Below, in pieces: positions 22,478-32,194 of a stretch of 64,000 nucleotides of DNA. Source of the DNA: JBNPEO01 sp050490315 (lineage in GTDB: Bacteria; Actinomycetota; Actinomycetes; Actinomycetales; Micrococcaceae); NCBI RefSeq assembly GCF_050490315.1, contig NZ_JBNPEO010000006.1, forward strand, positions 62,001 through 126,000, read 5' to 3'. The notes under the pieces are model-generated. The model worked only from the letters and a program-made list of their open reading frames with translations. It did no database searches and had not been told where the DNA came from. The position numbers and the translations under genes are program-made. Each line of letters starts with the position of its first letter. The stretch's first letter is position 1.

Positions 22478-24430
22478 CTAATTTTTGCTTTTACCCTTGG
22501 GCGGGTTGGGTCCGGAGCCTGATCCAGCGCCGGTGTTCGTAGCTGTGGACGTAGGTGTTGGAGTCGGCGTTGGTGTGGGCGCGGCCTTTGCCACCGAAAC
22601 GGCCAAGGCCGAACCTTGATCCACACTCGAATTAGCGGCATCCACCTGATCGGTAATCTTGCCGGTGACGTCAGTGTTGGGGTTCTCCACCTCGGTCACA
22701 GATAGCGTCAGGCCCAGTGGTTTGAGTAGGGCCTCGGCTTCAGCAACAGTTTTGCCACGCATCTCAGGGACGGCAACTTTGCCGGTGGACACCACAATTT
22801 GTACCGTGCTGCCAATGGGCACGGTGGCGCCGGCAGCTGGGTTTGTGGAAATGACCCTGTTCCCGGGAACCGTCACACTATTGGCAAAAGTGGTGGTGGG
22901 TGCACCCACTAGTCCGAGTTGACGCAGGATGTCACGGGCTGCAGCCTCCGTCATCCCGGCAATAGTTTTGGGAATGACGGCGCTGCTGGGACCGGTGGAA
23001 ATGTTCAGCGTGACTTCAGAATTGGGATCCATGGAAGTTCCAGCCGCCGGGACGGTGCCAATGGCCTGTCCCTTCGGCACCGTGGCATCGGCCACTTCAT
23101 GCGTAACCGGCTTCAACTGAGCGCCATACAACTTATTGAGAGCATCCGATTCAAGCAGCTTAGAAACCGCCGGCACTTGAACCTTGACCGGAGGCGCAGG
23201 CTTCTGGGTCAACTGCATGTACAACCAGAGCCCACCGCCAACCAGGACCAGCAGCGCAAAAACAATAAAGGTGGCAATCCAACCACGACGGCGGGACTTC
23301 TGTTGGCGGGTTCGGTCGCGTTCGGGGGGCAAAACTAAGGGGAGGCCGTCAATTTCCTGAGCGGTATCCGTCAACGGTGACGGGGCGTCGTCGGCCTCTA
23401 CCATGGCAAAGTTATGCGCCTGAGTCTCTGCATCGCCTACCGCAAGGAGTCCCTCGGTCCGCTCGCTGTCCGGAATGACATCATTGGGGTCCGTGCGAAC
23501 CTCAACACCATCGCCTGGGTGCAGAAAAACGCCGCTACGAGCAGCACGCAAGGCACGCCTAAATTCCCCGGCCGTTTGGAAACGGTCCTTGCGATTTTTC
23601 CTCATCGCTATGGCAAGAACACTGTCCACGGCCTCTGGAACCTGTGGGTTAATGCTGCTGGCTGGTTCCGCGGTCTGCCGCACATGCTGGTAGGCCACCG
23701 AAACCGGACTGTCACCCACAAACGGTGGGCGGAAGGTTAGGAGCTCGTACAACATGCACGCAGCGGAATATAAGTCGCTGCGCGAATCAACGGTCTCGCC
23801 CAGCGCCTGCTCGGGTGAGAGGTACTGCGCAGTTCCCACCACGGCTTGGGTTTGAGTCATGGTGGCTGAAGAATCGGCGATGGCACGGGCTATGCCAAAA
23901 TCCATCACCTTCACCGCATTGGTGTTCTCTGAGACCATCACGTTGGCGGGTTTGATGTCGCGATGGATGATGCCTGAATCGTGGCTGTACTCTAGGGCGG
24001 ATAAAACACCCAATGTGTAGCCAATCGCTTGATCAACCGTGACTTCTTCAGACTTGATCAGATCTCGCAACGTCCGGCCAGCAACGTACTCCATCACAAT
24101 GTACGGAGCCCGCAAAGCGTCCGGCCCCGCCTCGCCAAGTAGCTGTTCACCGGAATCATAAATGGCCACAATAGAGCTGTGATTCAGTGCTGCAACCGAT
24201 TGAGCTTCACGCCGAAACCGCGCCAAAAACTGAGGATCTCGCGCGAAATCGGCACGCAATAACTTGATGGCAACCGTACGTCCGAGGCGCGTATCCACAC
24301 CACGGTGGACGTCCGCCATCCCGCCGCGGCCAATCAAATCGCCGACTTCATAACGTCCACTCAGGACACGCTGGCTTGACACTGCTTCGCTGTCCTTTCT
24401 GTGGGACGCGGTAGAAATCTGATCGGGCAA
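22478..24430 (-). CDS. pknB: Serine/threonine protein kinase PknB with PASTA repeats
   Basis: 650 residues. The kinase domain (about 26-290) has the glycine loop IGRGGMADVH, catalytic IHRDIKPANVMV and the DFG motif VMDFGIARA. A basic linker and one transmembrane helix (GWIATFIVFALLVLVGGGLWLYM, near 390-412) are followed by three extracellular PASTA repeats (each VP.....AE/AA...L...GL) and a Thr/Pro-rich tail. It senses muropeptide/lipid II and phosphorylates division and cell-wall proteins. The start is TTG 24430, 5 bp after the pknA stop. Last gene of the seven-gene operon. Confidence 0.95.
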   Translation of the reverse strand: MPDQISTASHRKDSEAVSSQRVLSGRYEVGDLIGRGGMADVHRGVDTRLGRTVAIKLLRADFARDPQFLARFRREAQSVAALNHSSIVAIYDSGEQLLGEAGPDALRAPYIVMEYVAGRTLRDLIKSEEVTVDQAIGYTLGVLSALEYSHDSGIIHRDIKPANVMVSENTNAVKVMDFGIARAIADSSATMTQTQAVVGTAQYLSPEQALGETVDSRSDLYSAACMLYELLTFRPPFVGDSPVSVAYQHVRQTAEPASSINPQVPEAVDSVLAIAMRKNRKDRFQTAGEFRRALRAARSGVFLHPGDGVEVRTDPNDVIPDSERTEGLLAVGDAETQAHNFAMVEADDAPSPLTDTAQEIDGLPLVLPPERDRTRQQKSRRRGWIATFIVFALLVLVGGGLWLYMQLTQKPAPPVKVQVPAVSKLLESDALNKLYGAQLKPVTHEVADATVPKGQAIGTVPAAGTSMDPNSEVTLNISTGPSSAVIPKTIAGMTEAAARDILRQLGLVGAPTTTFANSVTVPGNRVISTNPAAGATVPIGSTVQIVVSTGKVAVPEMRGKTVAEAEALLKPLGLTLSVTEVENPNTDVTGKITDQVDAANSSVDQGSALAVSVAKAAPTPTPTPTPTSTATNTGAGSGSGPNPPKGKSKN

Positions 24431-24435
24431 AACGA

Positions 24436-26265
24436 TTATCCTGCTGGCGGTGCGCTAGAAGTTGTTGACTGCTGAGTCGGGGTGGGCGTGGGCGCCGTGA
24501 TGGTAAACGTCACCACACTGCCCTTCGCCAGAGATGTGCCCGCGGGCGGGTTGAGTTCAACTGTCCCGCTGGTTGCCGAACCGCTGCTGGCTTGACCCTC
24601 GAGGCCCGCGGCTTGGAGCTTACTCTTGACCTCTTGTGCCGTGACATCGCCGGTGATGGATGGGACTGTCACCATTTCAGGGCCCTTGGAATAGGTCACT
24701 GTAATAGTTGAACCCTTCTCGGTGGGTCCGGTGGGGTTAATGTCCGTGACGGTGCCCGGCGCGGCATCGTTGGTGACTTCCTTGCCCGAAACCTGCATCT
24801 CCAAAGCAAGCAGTTGGTCGCGGACCGTGTTGAATTGCTTGCCCAAATACGCGGCCGGGATGATGTCCACCTTGGCGGGGGCAGAGGTGGTCTCACTCGG
24901 GGTCGGTGTGGAGGAGGACTCAGTGGGCGAGGCGGAACTGCTTGAAGGAGTGGAGGAAGCTGAGGTTGATGCAGAGCTGCTGGAGGTGCTGGGCGGAGCC
25001 GAAGATGACGAAGAATTATTCGGTGTCAAAATGCCCGTGCTGTTGAGCCAGAAGCCCACCAGGGCGAAGACCAACAACAAAATTAGGGCAACCAGCGGCC
25101 ACGTCCACGGACTCTGATCCTTGCGCCGAGGCTGCTCCCGAACCTCCTCGAACTCATCGTCTTCATCAACCCAGCTGCGTTCGGCAGCCAGAGCTTCAGC
25201 GCGCGAGGATGCGGTGCCGGCAGCGCTAGCTGCAACAGCAGCGCCTGCGCCAACTCCGGCAGCGGTTCCCACCCCGGCGGCGCCAACCACAGGCAAAGCC
25301 GAGGTCGAGGCGCTTGTTCCACGCCCGTCAACGGAACCCACCACAGTGGTGGCCGCCGTCTGCTGCACATCCACTGGTGCCGTGATGGGGCCTGTGGTGG
25401 CCTCAAACAAAAGCATTCCCGGAACTGCGGCATGAGCTGCCTTGATGTCTCCGTTGCGGATAGCCTCGGCAGCTTCAGCCAATTTGATGGCGTTGGCCGG
25501 ACGGTTCTTGGGGTCCTTGGAAAGCATTGACATCAACAGGGCACGCACCGGGGTGGCCAAGCTCTCCGGGAGCGGCGGCGGCGCGTCGTTGACCTGCGCC
25601 AAGGCAATAGCAATCTGAGATTCACCAGAGAACGGCCGGTGCCCGGTCAAGCACTCGTAGCCGATGATACCCAGCGAGTAGATATCGCTAGCACCAGTGG
25701 CCACCTGACCGGTTGCCTGCTCCGGAGCCAAGTACTGGGCGGTACCCATGACCTGTCCGGTCTGCGTCAACGGCACCTGATCTGCCAAGCGAGCAATACC
25801 AAAGTCGGTGACCTTCACACGGCCGTCAGGAGTAATCAGCAAGTTTCCGGGCTTAATGTCCCGGTGAACCAAGCCCTTGCTGTGAGCCACTGACAACGCA
25901 CGCGCTGTTTGAGCAATCATGGACAAGGTCCGGTCCGGGGACAGGATCTTCTCCGTTTCAATAATCGAGCTCAAAGGCTGGCCAGGGACCAGCTCCATCA
26001 CAAGGTATGCAGAACCGTCCTCTTCGCCGTAGTCAAAAACATTGGCGATGCCCACGTGATTCAGGAGCGCGGTGTGGCGTGCCTCAGCGCGGAAGCGTTG
26101 GAGGAAGCCCGGGTCACCGGTGTATTCCTCTTTGAGGATCTTGATGGCCACTGTGCGGCCGAGCACCTGGTCTTGGGCCCGCCAGACTTCGCCCATTCCG
26201 CCGATGGCGATCCGGGTTGTCAATTGGAACCTGCCGCCGAGTGTGATTCCCGATGAAGGCCTCAC
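24436..26265 (-). CDS. pknA: Serine/threonine protein kinase PknA, here with C-terminal PASTA-type repeats
   Basis: 609 residues. The kinase domain (residues 11-270) has IAIGGMGEVWRA, VHRDIKPGNLLI and VTDFGIARL. It is followed by an Ala-rich cytoplasmic linker, a transmembrane helix (WPLVALILLLVFALVGFWL), a Ser/Thr-rich stretch and two PASTA-like repeats (IPAAYLGKQFNTVRDQLLAL and VPSITGDVTAQEVKSKLQAA). Mycobacterial PknA lacks PASTA domains, so this longer form is notable. The start ATG 26265 overlaps the pbpA stop by ATGA. Confidence 0.93.
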   Translation of the reverse strand: MRPSSGITLGGRFQLTTRIAIGGMGEVWRAQDQVLGRTVAIKILKEEYTGDPGFLQRFRAEARHTALLNHVGIANVFDYGEEDGSAYLVMELVPGQPLSSIIETEKILSPDRTLSMIAQTARALSVAHSKGLVHRDIKPGNLLITPDGRVKVTDFGIARLADQVPLTQTGQVMGTAQYLAPEQATGQVATGASDIYSLGIIGYECLTGHRPFSGESQIAIALAQVNDAPPPLPESLATPVRALLMSMLSKDPKNRPANAIKLAEAAEAIRNGDIKAAHAAVPGMLLFEATTGPITAPVDVQQTAATTVVGSVDGRGTSASTSALPVVGAAGVGTAAGVGAGAAVAASAAGTASSRAEALAAERSWVDEDDEFEEVREQPRRKDQSPWTWPLVALILLLVFALVGFWLNSTGILTPNNSSSSSAPPSTSSSSASTSASSTPSSSSASPTESSSTPTPSETTSAPAKVDIIPAAYLGKQFNTVRDQLLALEMQVSGKEVTNDAAPGTVTDINPTGPTEKGSTITVTYSKGPEMVTVPSITGDVTAQEVKSKLQAAGLEGQASSGSATSGTVELNPPAGTSLAKGSVVTFTITAPTPTPTQQSTTSSAPPAG

Positions 26266-27719
26266 TTGTTCAACACCGCCTCAAAGATCTTTTTCGCGCT
26301 TGGACTAGTTAGCTGGGCGCCAGTGGCGACGTCAACACCTTGCATCACAATTGTGACCTCCACTTGCGGATCGTTCGCCGGGGCAAAGCCGGTGAACCAT
26401 GAATTGTTTGTACCGTCACCAAGCTCGGCAGTACCCGTTTTGCCGGCCACCTGAACGCCCGGAACAGCTGCCGCTTGGCCAATACCCTCATCAACGACGC
26501 CGGTCATCCACTCCGTGATTTGGCGTGCAATATCCGGGGTGGTTGAGGTCCGCAAAACCTCGGGCTTGGGTTCGTTGAGAACGCGCAAATCCGGGGAGCG
26601 CATGGTTTTGATCAGTTGCGGCTTCATCTGCACTCCACCATTAGCGATTGCTGAGGTCATGGTTGAAATCTGCAGAGGGGTCGCCTTGACGTTCAACTGA
26701 CCAATGGCGGACTGGGCCAGCTCAGTTTCGCCGAGATTATCCGGGAACTGGCTCTTGGCCGAAAGCAAGTGCAACTGATCACCAAAGTCTTGACCAAAGC
26801 CGAACTTCTCGGCCTGCTCAGAGATTGCCTTTTGACCCAAATCCTCGGCGATGCTGGCGAACGGAGTGTTGCACGAGTTCTCCAAAGCAAAAGCGAACGT
26901 TGCCTTTTCCTGCGTGTAGCAAAGGCCACCACGGTAGTTGGGCAACTTGTAGCTAGTTCCACTGAAGGACATCTCAGCCGGGTTGGGCAACACTGAATCC
27001 TTGTTGTACTTACCCGAATTCAAAGCAGCAGCCGTATCAATCAACTTAAACACCGAACCCGGGGCCAGCAGTGCACCGGTGGGTCCGCTGACGTTCTGAT
27101 TCAGGTTGATTCCAGGGGTACTGTTCAGCTTCTCCATGGCCGCTGCTGCAGCCTTGGAATTTGAAGTGGCGATGGTATTCGGGTCATAAGACGGCTTAGA
27201 AACCATGGCCAAAATGGCGCCAGTCTTGGGATTCTGGACCACAATGGAGCCGCGTTGACCATCCGGGATCAGATCATAAGCGAGCTTCTGGAGCGCGGGA
27301 TCAATGGTGAGTTCCACCGAGGCGCCTTTAGGTTGCTGTCCCAAAAACAGCTGGCCCATACGGTCCAAGAACTGCTGGTCAGAATTGCCCGTGAGCTCGC
27401 TGTTGAGCTCACGCTCAAGTCCGCTAGAGCCGGCGTCATTAGTGGAGTAATACCCAGTGATGCCAGCATATAGGGCGCCACCAGGGTAGCTGCGGCGGAA
27501 TTTGCAGCTCTCGTCCCCCGGAACGGACTCTGCGATGGCCTGACCACCCACAATGATGGAGCCGCGATCGTTGCAAATATCTTGCAATAAAGCACGGTTG
27601 TTCAAGGCGTTAGTGCTCAAATCCTGAGCGCCAATCACTTGGACGTAGCTGATGGCGCCAAAAAGCAGGGCAAACATGGCTATGGCTGCGACCCACGAAT
27701 TACGGATTGCCTGGTTCAC
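26262..27719 (-). CDS. pbpA: Class B penicillin-binding protein PbpA (transpeptidase)
   Basis: 485 residues. It has an N-terminal membrane anchor (WVAAIAMFALLFGAISYVQVIG) and a transpeptidase domain with the three active-site motifs: SVFK in LLAPGSVFKLIDTA, SCN in LENSCNTPFAS, and KTG in VAGKTGTAELG. It crosslinks peptidoglycan, working with the RodA-type polymerase encoded immediately upstream. The genes overlap by 4 bp on both sides. Confidence 0.95.
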   Translation of the reverse strand: MNQAIRNSWVAAIAMFALLFGAISYVQVIGAQDLSTNALNNRALLQDICNDRGSIIVGGQAIAESVPGDESCKFRRSYPGGALYAGITGYYSTNDAGSSGLERELNSELTGNSDQQFLDRMGQLFLGQQPKGASVELTIDPALQKLAYDLIPDGQRGSIVVQNPKTGAILAMVSKPSYDPNTIATSNSKAAAAAMEKLNSTPGINLNQNVSGPTGALLAPGSVFKLIDTAAALNSGKYNKDSVLPNPAEMSFSGTSYKLPNYRGGLCYTQEKATFAFALENSCNTPFASIAEDLGQKAISEQAEKFGFGQDFGDQLHLLSAKSQFPDNLGETELAQSAIGQLNVKATPLQISTMTSAIANGGVQMKPQLIKTMRSPDLRVLNEPKPEVLRTSTTPDIARQITEWMTGVVDEGIGQAAAVPGVQVAGKTGTAELGDGTNNSWFTGFAPANDPQVEVTIVMQGVDVATGAQLTSPSAKKIFEAVLNK

Positions 27720-29155
27720 TGTTGCGTCACCGCCTCGGTTGGAGCTTCCTGCGTTTTAGTGGATTCTTTGCTCTTCGCGGAGCTGGGCTCATTGCCAGTA
27801 CCAGTTCCAGTGCCTTGCGGCAACGGTGTAGTCACCACGGGGCCACGGGCCGCGTGCGAGATCAGTAAAAGCAACGCCACAATGATCCAGTTAGCCAGCA
27901 ATGAGGAACCGCCGGCGGCTAAGAACGGTGTGGTCAATCCAGTCAACGGGATCAGGCGGGTTACGCCACCGATCACCACAAAGCACTGCAATGCAATAGC
28001 GAACGCCAGTCCACATGCAAGCAATTTGCCGAAGGAATCACGGGTACCAAGGGCGGCCCGGAAGCCGCGGGTAACCAGCAACAAGTACAAAAGCACAATG
28101 GCCACAAGACCCACCATGCCCAGCTCTTCACCGAAAGCGGCAATGATCATGTCGCTATTAGCAAAAGGAACTAGATCAGGACGCCCCTGGCCAAGCCCAG
28201 TTCCCACCAAGCCACCGTTGGCCATACCAAAGAGACCCTGAACAATCTGGAAACTACCGCCCAAAGGACGCAAGTAAACGTCCGGGGTGAAGGCTTCAAG
28301 CCAGCTCTCCATACGGTATTTCACGTGCGAGAAAACTTGGCTGGCAGCATAGCCGCCGGCAACGATCAGAACCAAGCCAATCAGCACCCAGCTAAGGCGA
28401 CTTGTGGCTACGTAGATCATCACAATGAACAGGCCAAAGAACAGCACTGAAGAGCCTAGATCGTGCTGGAAGACGAGCACTCCGATGCTGACCAGCCAAG
28501 CGGTGATCATGGGGCCCATGTCTTTGAACCTGGGCAATTGCAGCGGTCCGATCTTCCGCCCTGCCAAAAGAATCAGATCCCGATTGGAGGAGAGATACCC
28601 GGCGAAGAAGATGGCCAAAGTGATCTTGGCGATTTCACCGGGCTGGAAAGTCATGGGCCCAAGACGGATCCAAACACTCGCGCCGTTGATGTCACCGGCG
28701 GAAATCCCGGGTACCAGCGGCAGGACCAGCAGAACAGCGCTGACAATTAGGGAAATGTAGGTAAAGCGGCGCAGAATCCGGTGGTCTTTAAGAAACCAGA
28801 TAACGACGGCGGCACACGCCATGGCGATCAAGGTCCAGCGAAGCTGGTTGTTGCCGGTCTCGCTACCGGGAGTGTCCAGGCGGTGAATCATGGCCAAGCC
28901 CAAACCGTTGAGGGCTACCACCATGGGAAGTATTACCGGATCGGCATATTTTGCGCGGAAGCGCAGCACTATATGCAGTCCGAGGGATGCAACTGCCAGC
29001 AGGCTGGACTGGAACCAGAAGTCAGTATTAAAAGCTTTCGGATCATTCAACCCGGTCATGGCACTGGCACCGATGCCAACACCCAAGGCCAGGATCAGCA
29101 GGACGAGTTCAATATTTCGACGCGGTTTAGGCACGGCGGTTGCCGGAATACTCAC
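27716..29155 (-). CDS. rodA: RodA/FtsW-family peptidoglycan glycosyltransferase (SEDS)
   Basis: 479 residues with about ten to twelve transmembrane helices and the SEDS signature near the C-terminal part (FGEELGMVGLVAIVLLYLLLV), plus WIRLGPMTFQPGEIAKI in the middle. It polymerises lipid II in complex with the class B PBP that follows. The start is GTG 29155, which overlaps the pstP stop as GTGA and has GGAGGT five bases upstream; the in-frame ATG at 29170 is less likely. The C-terminal tail is Ser/Thr/Gly rich. Confidence 0.94.
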   Translation of the reverse strand: MSIPATAVPKPRRNIELVLLILALGVGIGASAMTGLNDPKAFNTDFWFQSSLLAVASLGLHIVLRFRAKYADPVILPMVVALNGLGLAMIHRLDTPGSETGNNQLRWTLIAMACAAVVIWFLKDHRILRRFTYISLIVSAVLLVLPLVPGISAGDINGASVWIRLGPMTFQPGEIAKITLAIFFAGYLSSNRDLILLAGRKIGPLQLPRFKDMGPMITAWLVSIGVLVFQHDLGSSVLFFGLFIVMIYVATSRLSWVLIGLVLIVAGGYAASQVFSHVKYRMESWLEAFTPDVYLRPLGGSFQIVQGLFGMANGGLVGTGLGQGRPDLVPFANSDMIIAAFGEELGMVGLVAIVLLYLLLVTRGFRAALGTRDSFGKLLACGLAFAIALQCFVVIGGVTRLIPLTGLTTPFLAAGGSSLLANWIIVALLLLISHAARGPVVTTPLPQGTGTGTGNEPSSAKSKESTKTQEAPTEAVTQQ

Positions 29156-30924
29156 TGGGCACCTCCACAAGTAGTAGGGGCACTGCCCGGGGAAGCGGAA
29201 CTGCTGGCACCGGCCGTGGGACTAGCGCTAGCAGCTGACGGCGTGCTGCCCGTTGGCGAAGCTGTGGCACTCGGGCTTGAAGTCGGCGAAGCGGACTTGG
29301 CCGTGCTCGTAGGAGTACCTGTCGGCTTGCTGCTGGAGCTCTTGCCGGGAGTGGCGCTGGGGCTCGCCGTAGGTTTAGGAGTCACACACGGCGCGGGATT
29401 CTCCGGCTTGAGGTTGTCCACAATTTCCTCAGCATCTGTGAGGTCTTGGGCCGGGACCGTCTGGCGCACACGCTGCTGCGAAAACTCCGGCAACCTAGAC
29501 ATCTTTACTTCGGTGACCTCATGAACGCGTGACAACTGGATAGGGCCCAATTGCTGGGAAACTCCGTTGTAAATGGCAACGTTTCCTTGGAACTCGCCCA
29601 CGTAGTAGCGAGTCTGCGTCCAGGCATACCCAAGCCACAGCCCAGCAGCCACCAAAATCGCCAAGGAAGCTGCAACCACCAAAGACAACCACTTGCGATC
29701 ACGAGAAACGGTGACTGTCTCCAGACCCTCATCGTGAGAAGAGTCCGTCTGCGAAAGAGTAGGAGCTGACTTATGCGTCAGGATTGTCGCTGCCCGGCGC
29801 GCAGCCGAACGGCCCACCACTGTAGGCATGGAACCAGTCTCAGCCGCAGTGGCAGCAGCACCCACCAACTCGTGTGGCCGAGTAGCCAATTCCATCCGCA
29901 AAACCTCGGCCACCAAGTGCGCGCCAAGATTCGGGTCAGTATGCGGCTCAGCTTCGGTGCTGTGTTGAGTCACCGTGCGGTCGTTGGCAAAATCAAGCCC
30001 CGGCTCGCCAGTCTTCGATTCATCCGAATCAGTGCGTCCACCACCGAAGGTGGAACCGGTGGCGACAGGCTCCGAAGGGGCGGCAGGGAGTGGGGTGAGT
30101 GTAGCGGGCGGCACCACATCCACGCGGGAAGTAGTGACGTCGTCGGGCCCGGCCTCAACAATCTCCAGAACCACCACCGTGACATTGTCCGGGGAGCCCA
30201 CCGCGAGAGTCAGGTCAATAAGTTTCTCGGCGCATTCCTGCAGATCAGGGGTATTACGTACCACCCGCTCCACAACGTCGCCGGAAACGTAGTTCAAACC
30301 GTCCGAGCACAAAAGCCAACGCTCACCGGCGCGAACTTCAATGGTGGCTAGATCCAATTCCGGGCTTGCATCAACATCGCCGAGAACGCGCATCAACACG
30401 TTTTTGTGCGGGTGCGTTTCGGCTTCCTCGGGGCGCAAGCGGCCCTCGTCTATAAGCCGCTGAACAAAGGTATGGTCAACGCTGACCTGTTCGTACTTGC
30501 CTTCACGCAAACGGTAGGCGCGCGAATCACCAATGTGGGCGTACTCAAGTTTCCCGTCAGCCAAGAGCAGTGCCGTGACGGTGGTACCCATACCAGCCAA
30601 GCGAGGATCCACGTGGACAAGCTCAGAAAGCAAAGAATTGGCGGTCTGGATCTCGTCGGCCAGAACGGTGCCAGCGCCACCCTGATACTCATCGTGATCG
30701 AGGTGAATCAGGTCCAAAACGGTGGATGCCGAGGCAACATTTCCACCAGCATGCCCACCCATACCATCAGCAACCACTGCCAAATGGCGACCAACATAGG
30801 CTGAATCGTCGTTTTTCGCGCGGACTAAACCTACGTGAGAGATGGCCGAATAGCGCATGATGAGGCGAGGCTCTTCGGGGCGATTCGCTCCATCTTGCGC
30901 GCCGGGCTGCTGATCTTTAGCCAC
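29152..30924 (-). CDS. pstP: PP2C-family serine/threonine phosphatase PstP
   Basis: 590 residues. The N-terminal PP2C domain (about 20-260) has RAKNDDSAYVG, VADGMGGHAGG and LCSDGLNYVSG with its metal-binding aspartates. A long linker, one transmembrane helix near 415-438 (LVVAASLAILVAAGLWLGYAW) and an extracellular region follow, with a low-complexity Ser/Pro/Thr/Ala tail at the end. It reverses PknA/PknB phosphorylation. The start is GTG 30924. The extracellular tail is longer and more repetitive than in mycobacterial PstP. Confidence 0.94.
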   Translation of the reverse strand: MAKDQQPGAQDGANRPEEPRLIMRYSAISHVGLVRAKNDDSAYVGRHLAVVADGMGGHAGGNVASASTVLDLIHLDHDEYQGGAGTVLADEIQTANSLLSELVHVDPRLAGMGTTVTALLLADGKLEYAHIGDSRAYRLREGKYEQVSVDHTFVQRLIDEGRLRPEEAETHPHKNVLMRVLGDVDASPELDLATIEVRAGERWLLCSDGLNYVSGDVVERVVRNTPDLQECAEKLIDLTLAVGSPDNVTVVVLEIVEAGPDDVTTSRVDVVPPATLTPLPAAPSEPVATGSTFGGGRTDSDESKTGEPGLDFANDRTVTQHSTEAEPHTDPNLGAHLVAEVLRMELATRPHELVGAAATAAETGSMPTVVGRSAARRAATILTHKSAPTLSQTDSSHDEGLETVTVSRDRKWLSLVVAASLAILVAAGLWLGYAWTQTRYYVGEFQGNVAIYNGVSQQLGPIQLSRVHEVTEVKMSRLPEFSQQRVRQTVPAQDLTDAEEIVDNLKPENPAPCVTPKPTASPSATPGKSSSSKPTGTPTSTAKSASPTSSPSATASPTGSTPSAASASPTAGASSSASPGSAPTTCGGAQ

Positions 30925-30926
30925 GG

Positions 30927-31418
30927 TTATGGCCTCAATTCAATGACCGTCTTGCCGATTCTCACGGGTACGCCCAGCTCTACGGGCAATGCGCGGGTGA
31001 GTGGCTGATCCGCCAAGAAGGTGCCATTGGTGGAGCCCAGATCCTCGATGAACCAGCGGCTGCCTTGCGGGAACAAGCGGGCGTGCCTGCCGGAAGCGTA
31101 GTCATCTTCCAAAACGAGCGTTGCCTCTTGAGCGCGGCCCAACAAAATGGGGCTCGCAGCCAAATCCAAGCTAGTGCCTGTCAGTGGGCCTTCGGTGACC
31201 ACCAATTGACGTGCTTGCTGGCGGACCGGAGGCGCCGGGGCGGGAGCGAGGTCCGGGTTCTTACGGATTTCGCGGGCCGTTGGAGCGCCAGTTCGTGCCT
31301 TGCCGCCGATCATCAAATCGCGGCGCATGGCAGAAACAATGCTGAAAATAAGGACCCACAGCAAAAGCAGGAAACCAAAACGCAGCGCCGCAACGGTCAA
31401 ATCACTAAGTTCGCTCAC
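30927..31418 (-). CDS. fhaB: FHA-domain membrane protein FhaB (FipA)
   Basis: 163 residues. One N-terminal transmembrane helix (LRFGFLLLLWVLIFSIV) is followed by a linker and a C-terminal FHA domain (about 75-160: LLGRAQEATLVLEDDYASGR, RWFIEDLGSTNGTFLADQPL). FHA domains bind phosphothreonine made by PknA/PknB; the mycobacterial homologue links FtsZ and FtsQ. The start is GTG 31418, overlapping the fhaA stop as GTGA, with GGAGGTGG upstream. Confidence 0.95.
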   Translation of the reverse strand: MSELSDLTVAALRFGFLLLLWVLIFSIVSAMRRDLMIGGKARTGAPTAREIRKNPDLAPAPAPPVRQQARQLVVTEGPLTGTSLDLAASPILLGRAQEATLVLEDDYASGRHARLFPQGSRWFIEDLGSTNGTFLADQPLTRALPVELGVPVRIGKTVIELRP

Positions 31419-32194
31419 TGGCCACCTCCCTGATTCGGGGCGCCGTTCACCGTCAACAAACGGAAAATAATCCGGGTGCGGCCCATGGTGATCACGGAAC
31501 CATCCGTAAGTTCGGTGCTGCCGTGAAGTTTCTGACCGTTGACGTAGCTGCCGTTAGTAGAACCTAGATCCACTGCCAAGCTAGTGCCAGCATCGGTCCT
31601 AATTTCTAAGTGTTTGCGCGACACTCCCGTGTCATCAACCAAAATGTCAGCCTCGGAGGAGCGGCCCAAAGTAATGCTGGGCGCGTTGAGTGAGTAACGC
31701 TGGCCGTTGATGTCCAAAACTGGCTGCAACCGTGACGGCGCGCGCGTTGGTGCGGCCGGCATCCGCGGCGCCGCCGGGTTGCGCGGTGTGGCGCTGGGGG
31801 CACTTGGCTGAGGGCCGGCGTCGTTCTTCTCTGAGGAGGATTCAACTTCAAAGTCGCCAGGCTTGAAGTTCTCATCCAGCAAAAATGAAACGCGTACCGG
31901 GCCCTGCAGTGTGTAGCCCTGACTGCGAACATGCTTGATAACAACATCGCAGAGCTCTTCGGCTAAGGCCGTACCCCACTGTTGAGCGCGTTCAAAGTCT
32001 TCACTGCTAAACAGCACGTCAAAAACGTTCGGTGCAAGGGTCCTGCCGGCCGAAACCGTTAAGGCATTGTGATCCAATTCGCGGCGCAAGCGGCTCGCAA
32101 TTTCCACAGGTTGAACCTGGGTACGGGAACCGGTGGAGAAGACTCCACGTACGGCTTTTTCAATTCCACGTTCAACGCGGTCAAGTAGGCCCAT
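31415..32194 (-). CDS. fhaA: FHA-domain protein FhaA with N-terminal DUF3662
   Basis: 259 residues. The N-terminal DUF3662 domain (MGLLDRVERGIEKAVRGVF through about residue 125), a proline/alanine-rich linker and a C-terminal FHA domain (ITLGRSSEADILVDDTGVSR, LGSTNGSYVNGQKL) are all present. FhaA binds phosphorylated MviN in mycobacteria and moderates peptidoglycan synthesis. The start is ATG 32194 with GGAAGGAG upstream. It is the first gene of the operon down to pknB, divergent from tRNA-Leu. Confidence 0.95.
   Translation of the reverse strand: MGLLDRVERGIEKAVRGVFSTGSRTQVQPVEIASRLRRELDHNALTVSAGRTLAPNVFDVLFSSEDFERAQQWGTALAEELCDVVIKHVRSQGYTLQGPVRVSFLLDENFKPGDFEVESSSEKNDAGPQPSAPSATPRNPAAPRMPAAPTRAPSRLQPVLDINGQRYSLNAPSITLGRSSEADILVDDTGVSRKHLEIRTDAGTSLAVDLGSTNGSYVNGQKLHGSTELTDGSVITMGRTRIIFRLLTVNGAPNQGGGQ

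Noticed and set aside
27639..30804. Chain of plus-strand frames opposite pbpA, rodA and pstP
   Set aside because: Shadows of the strongly supported minus-strand operon.
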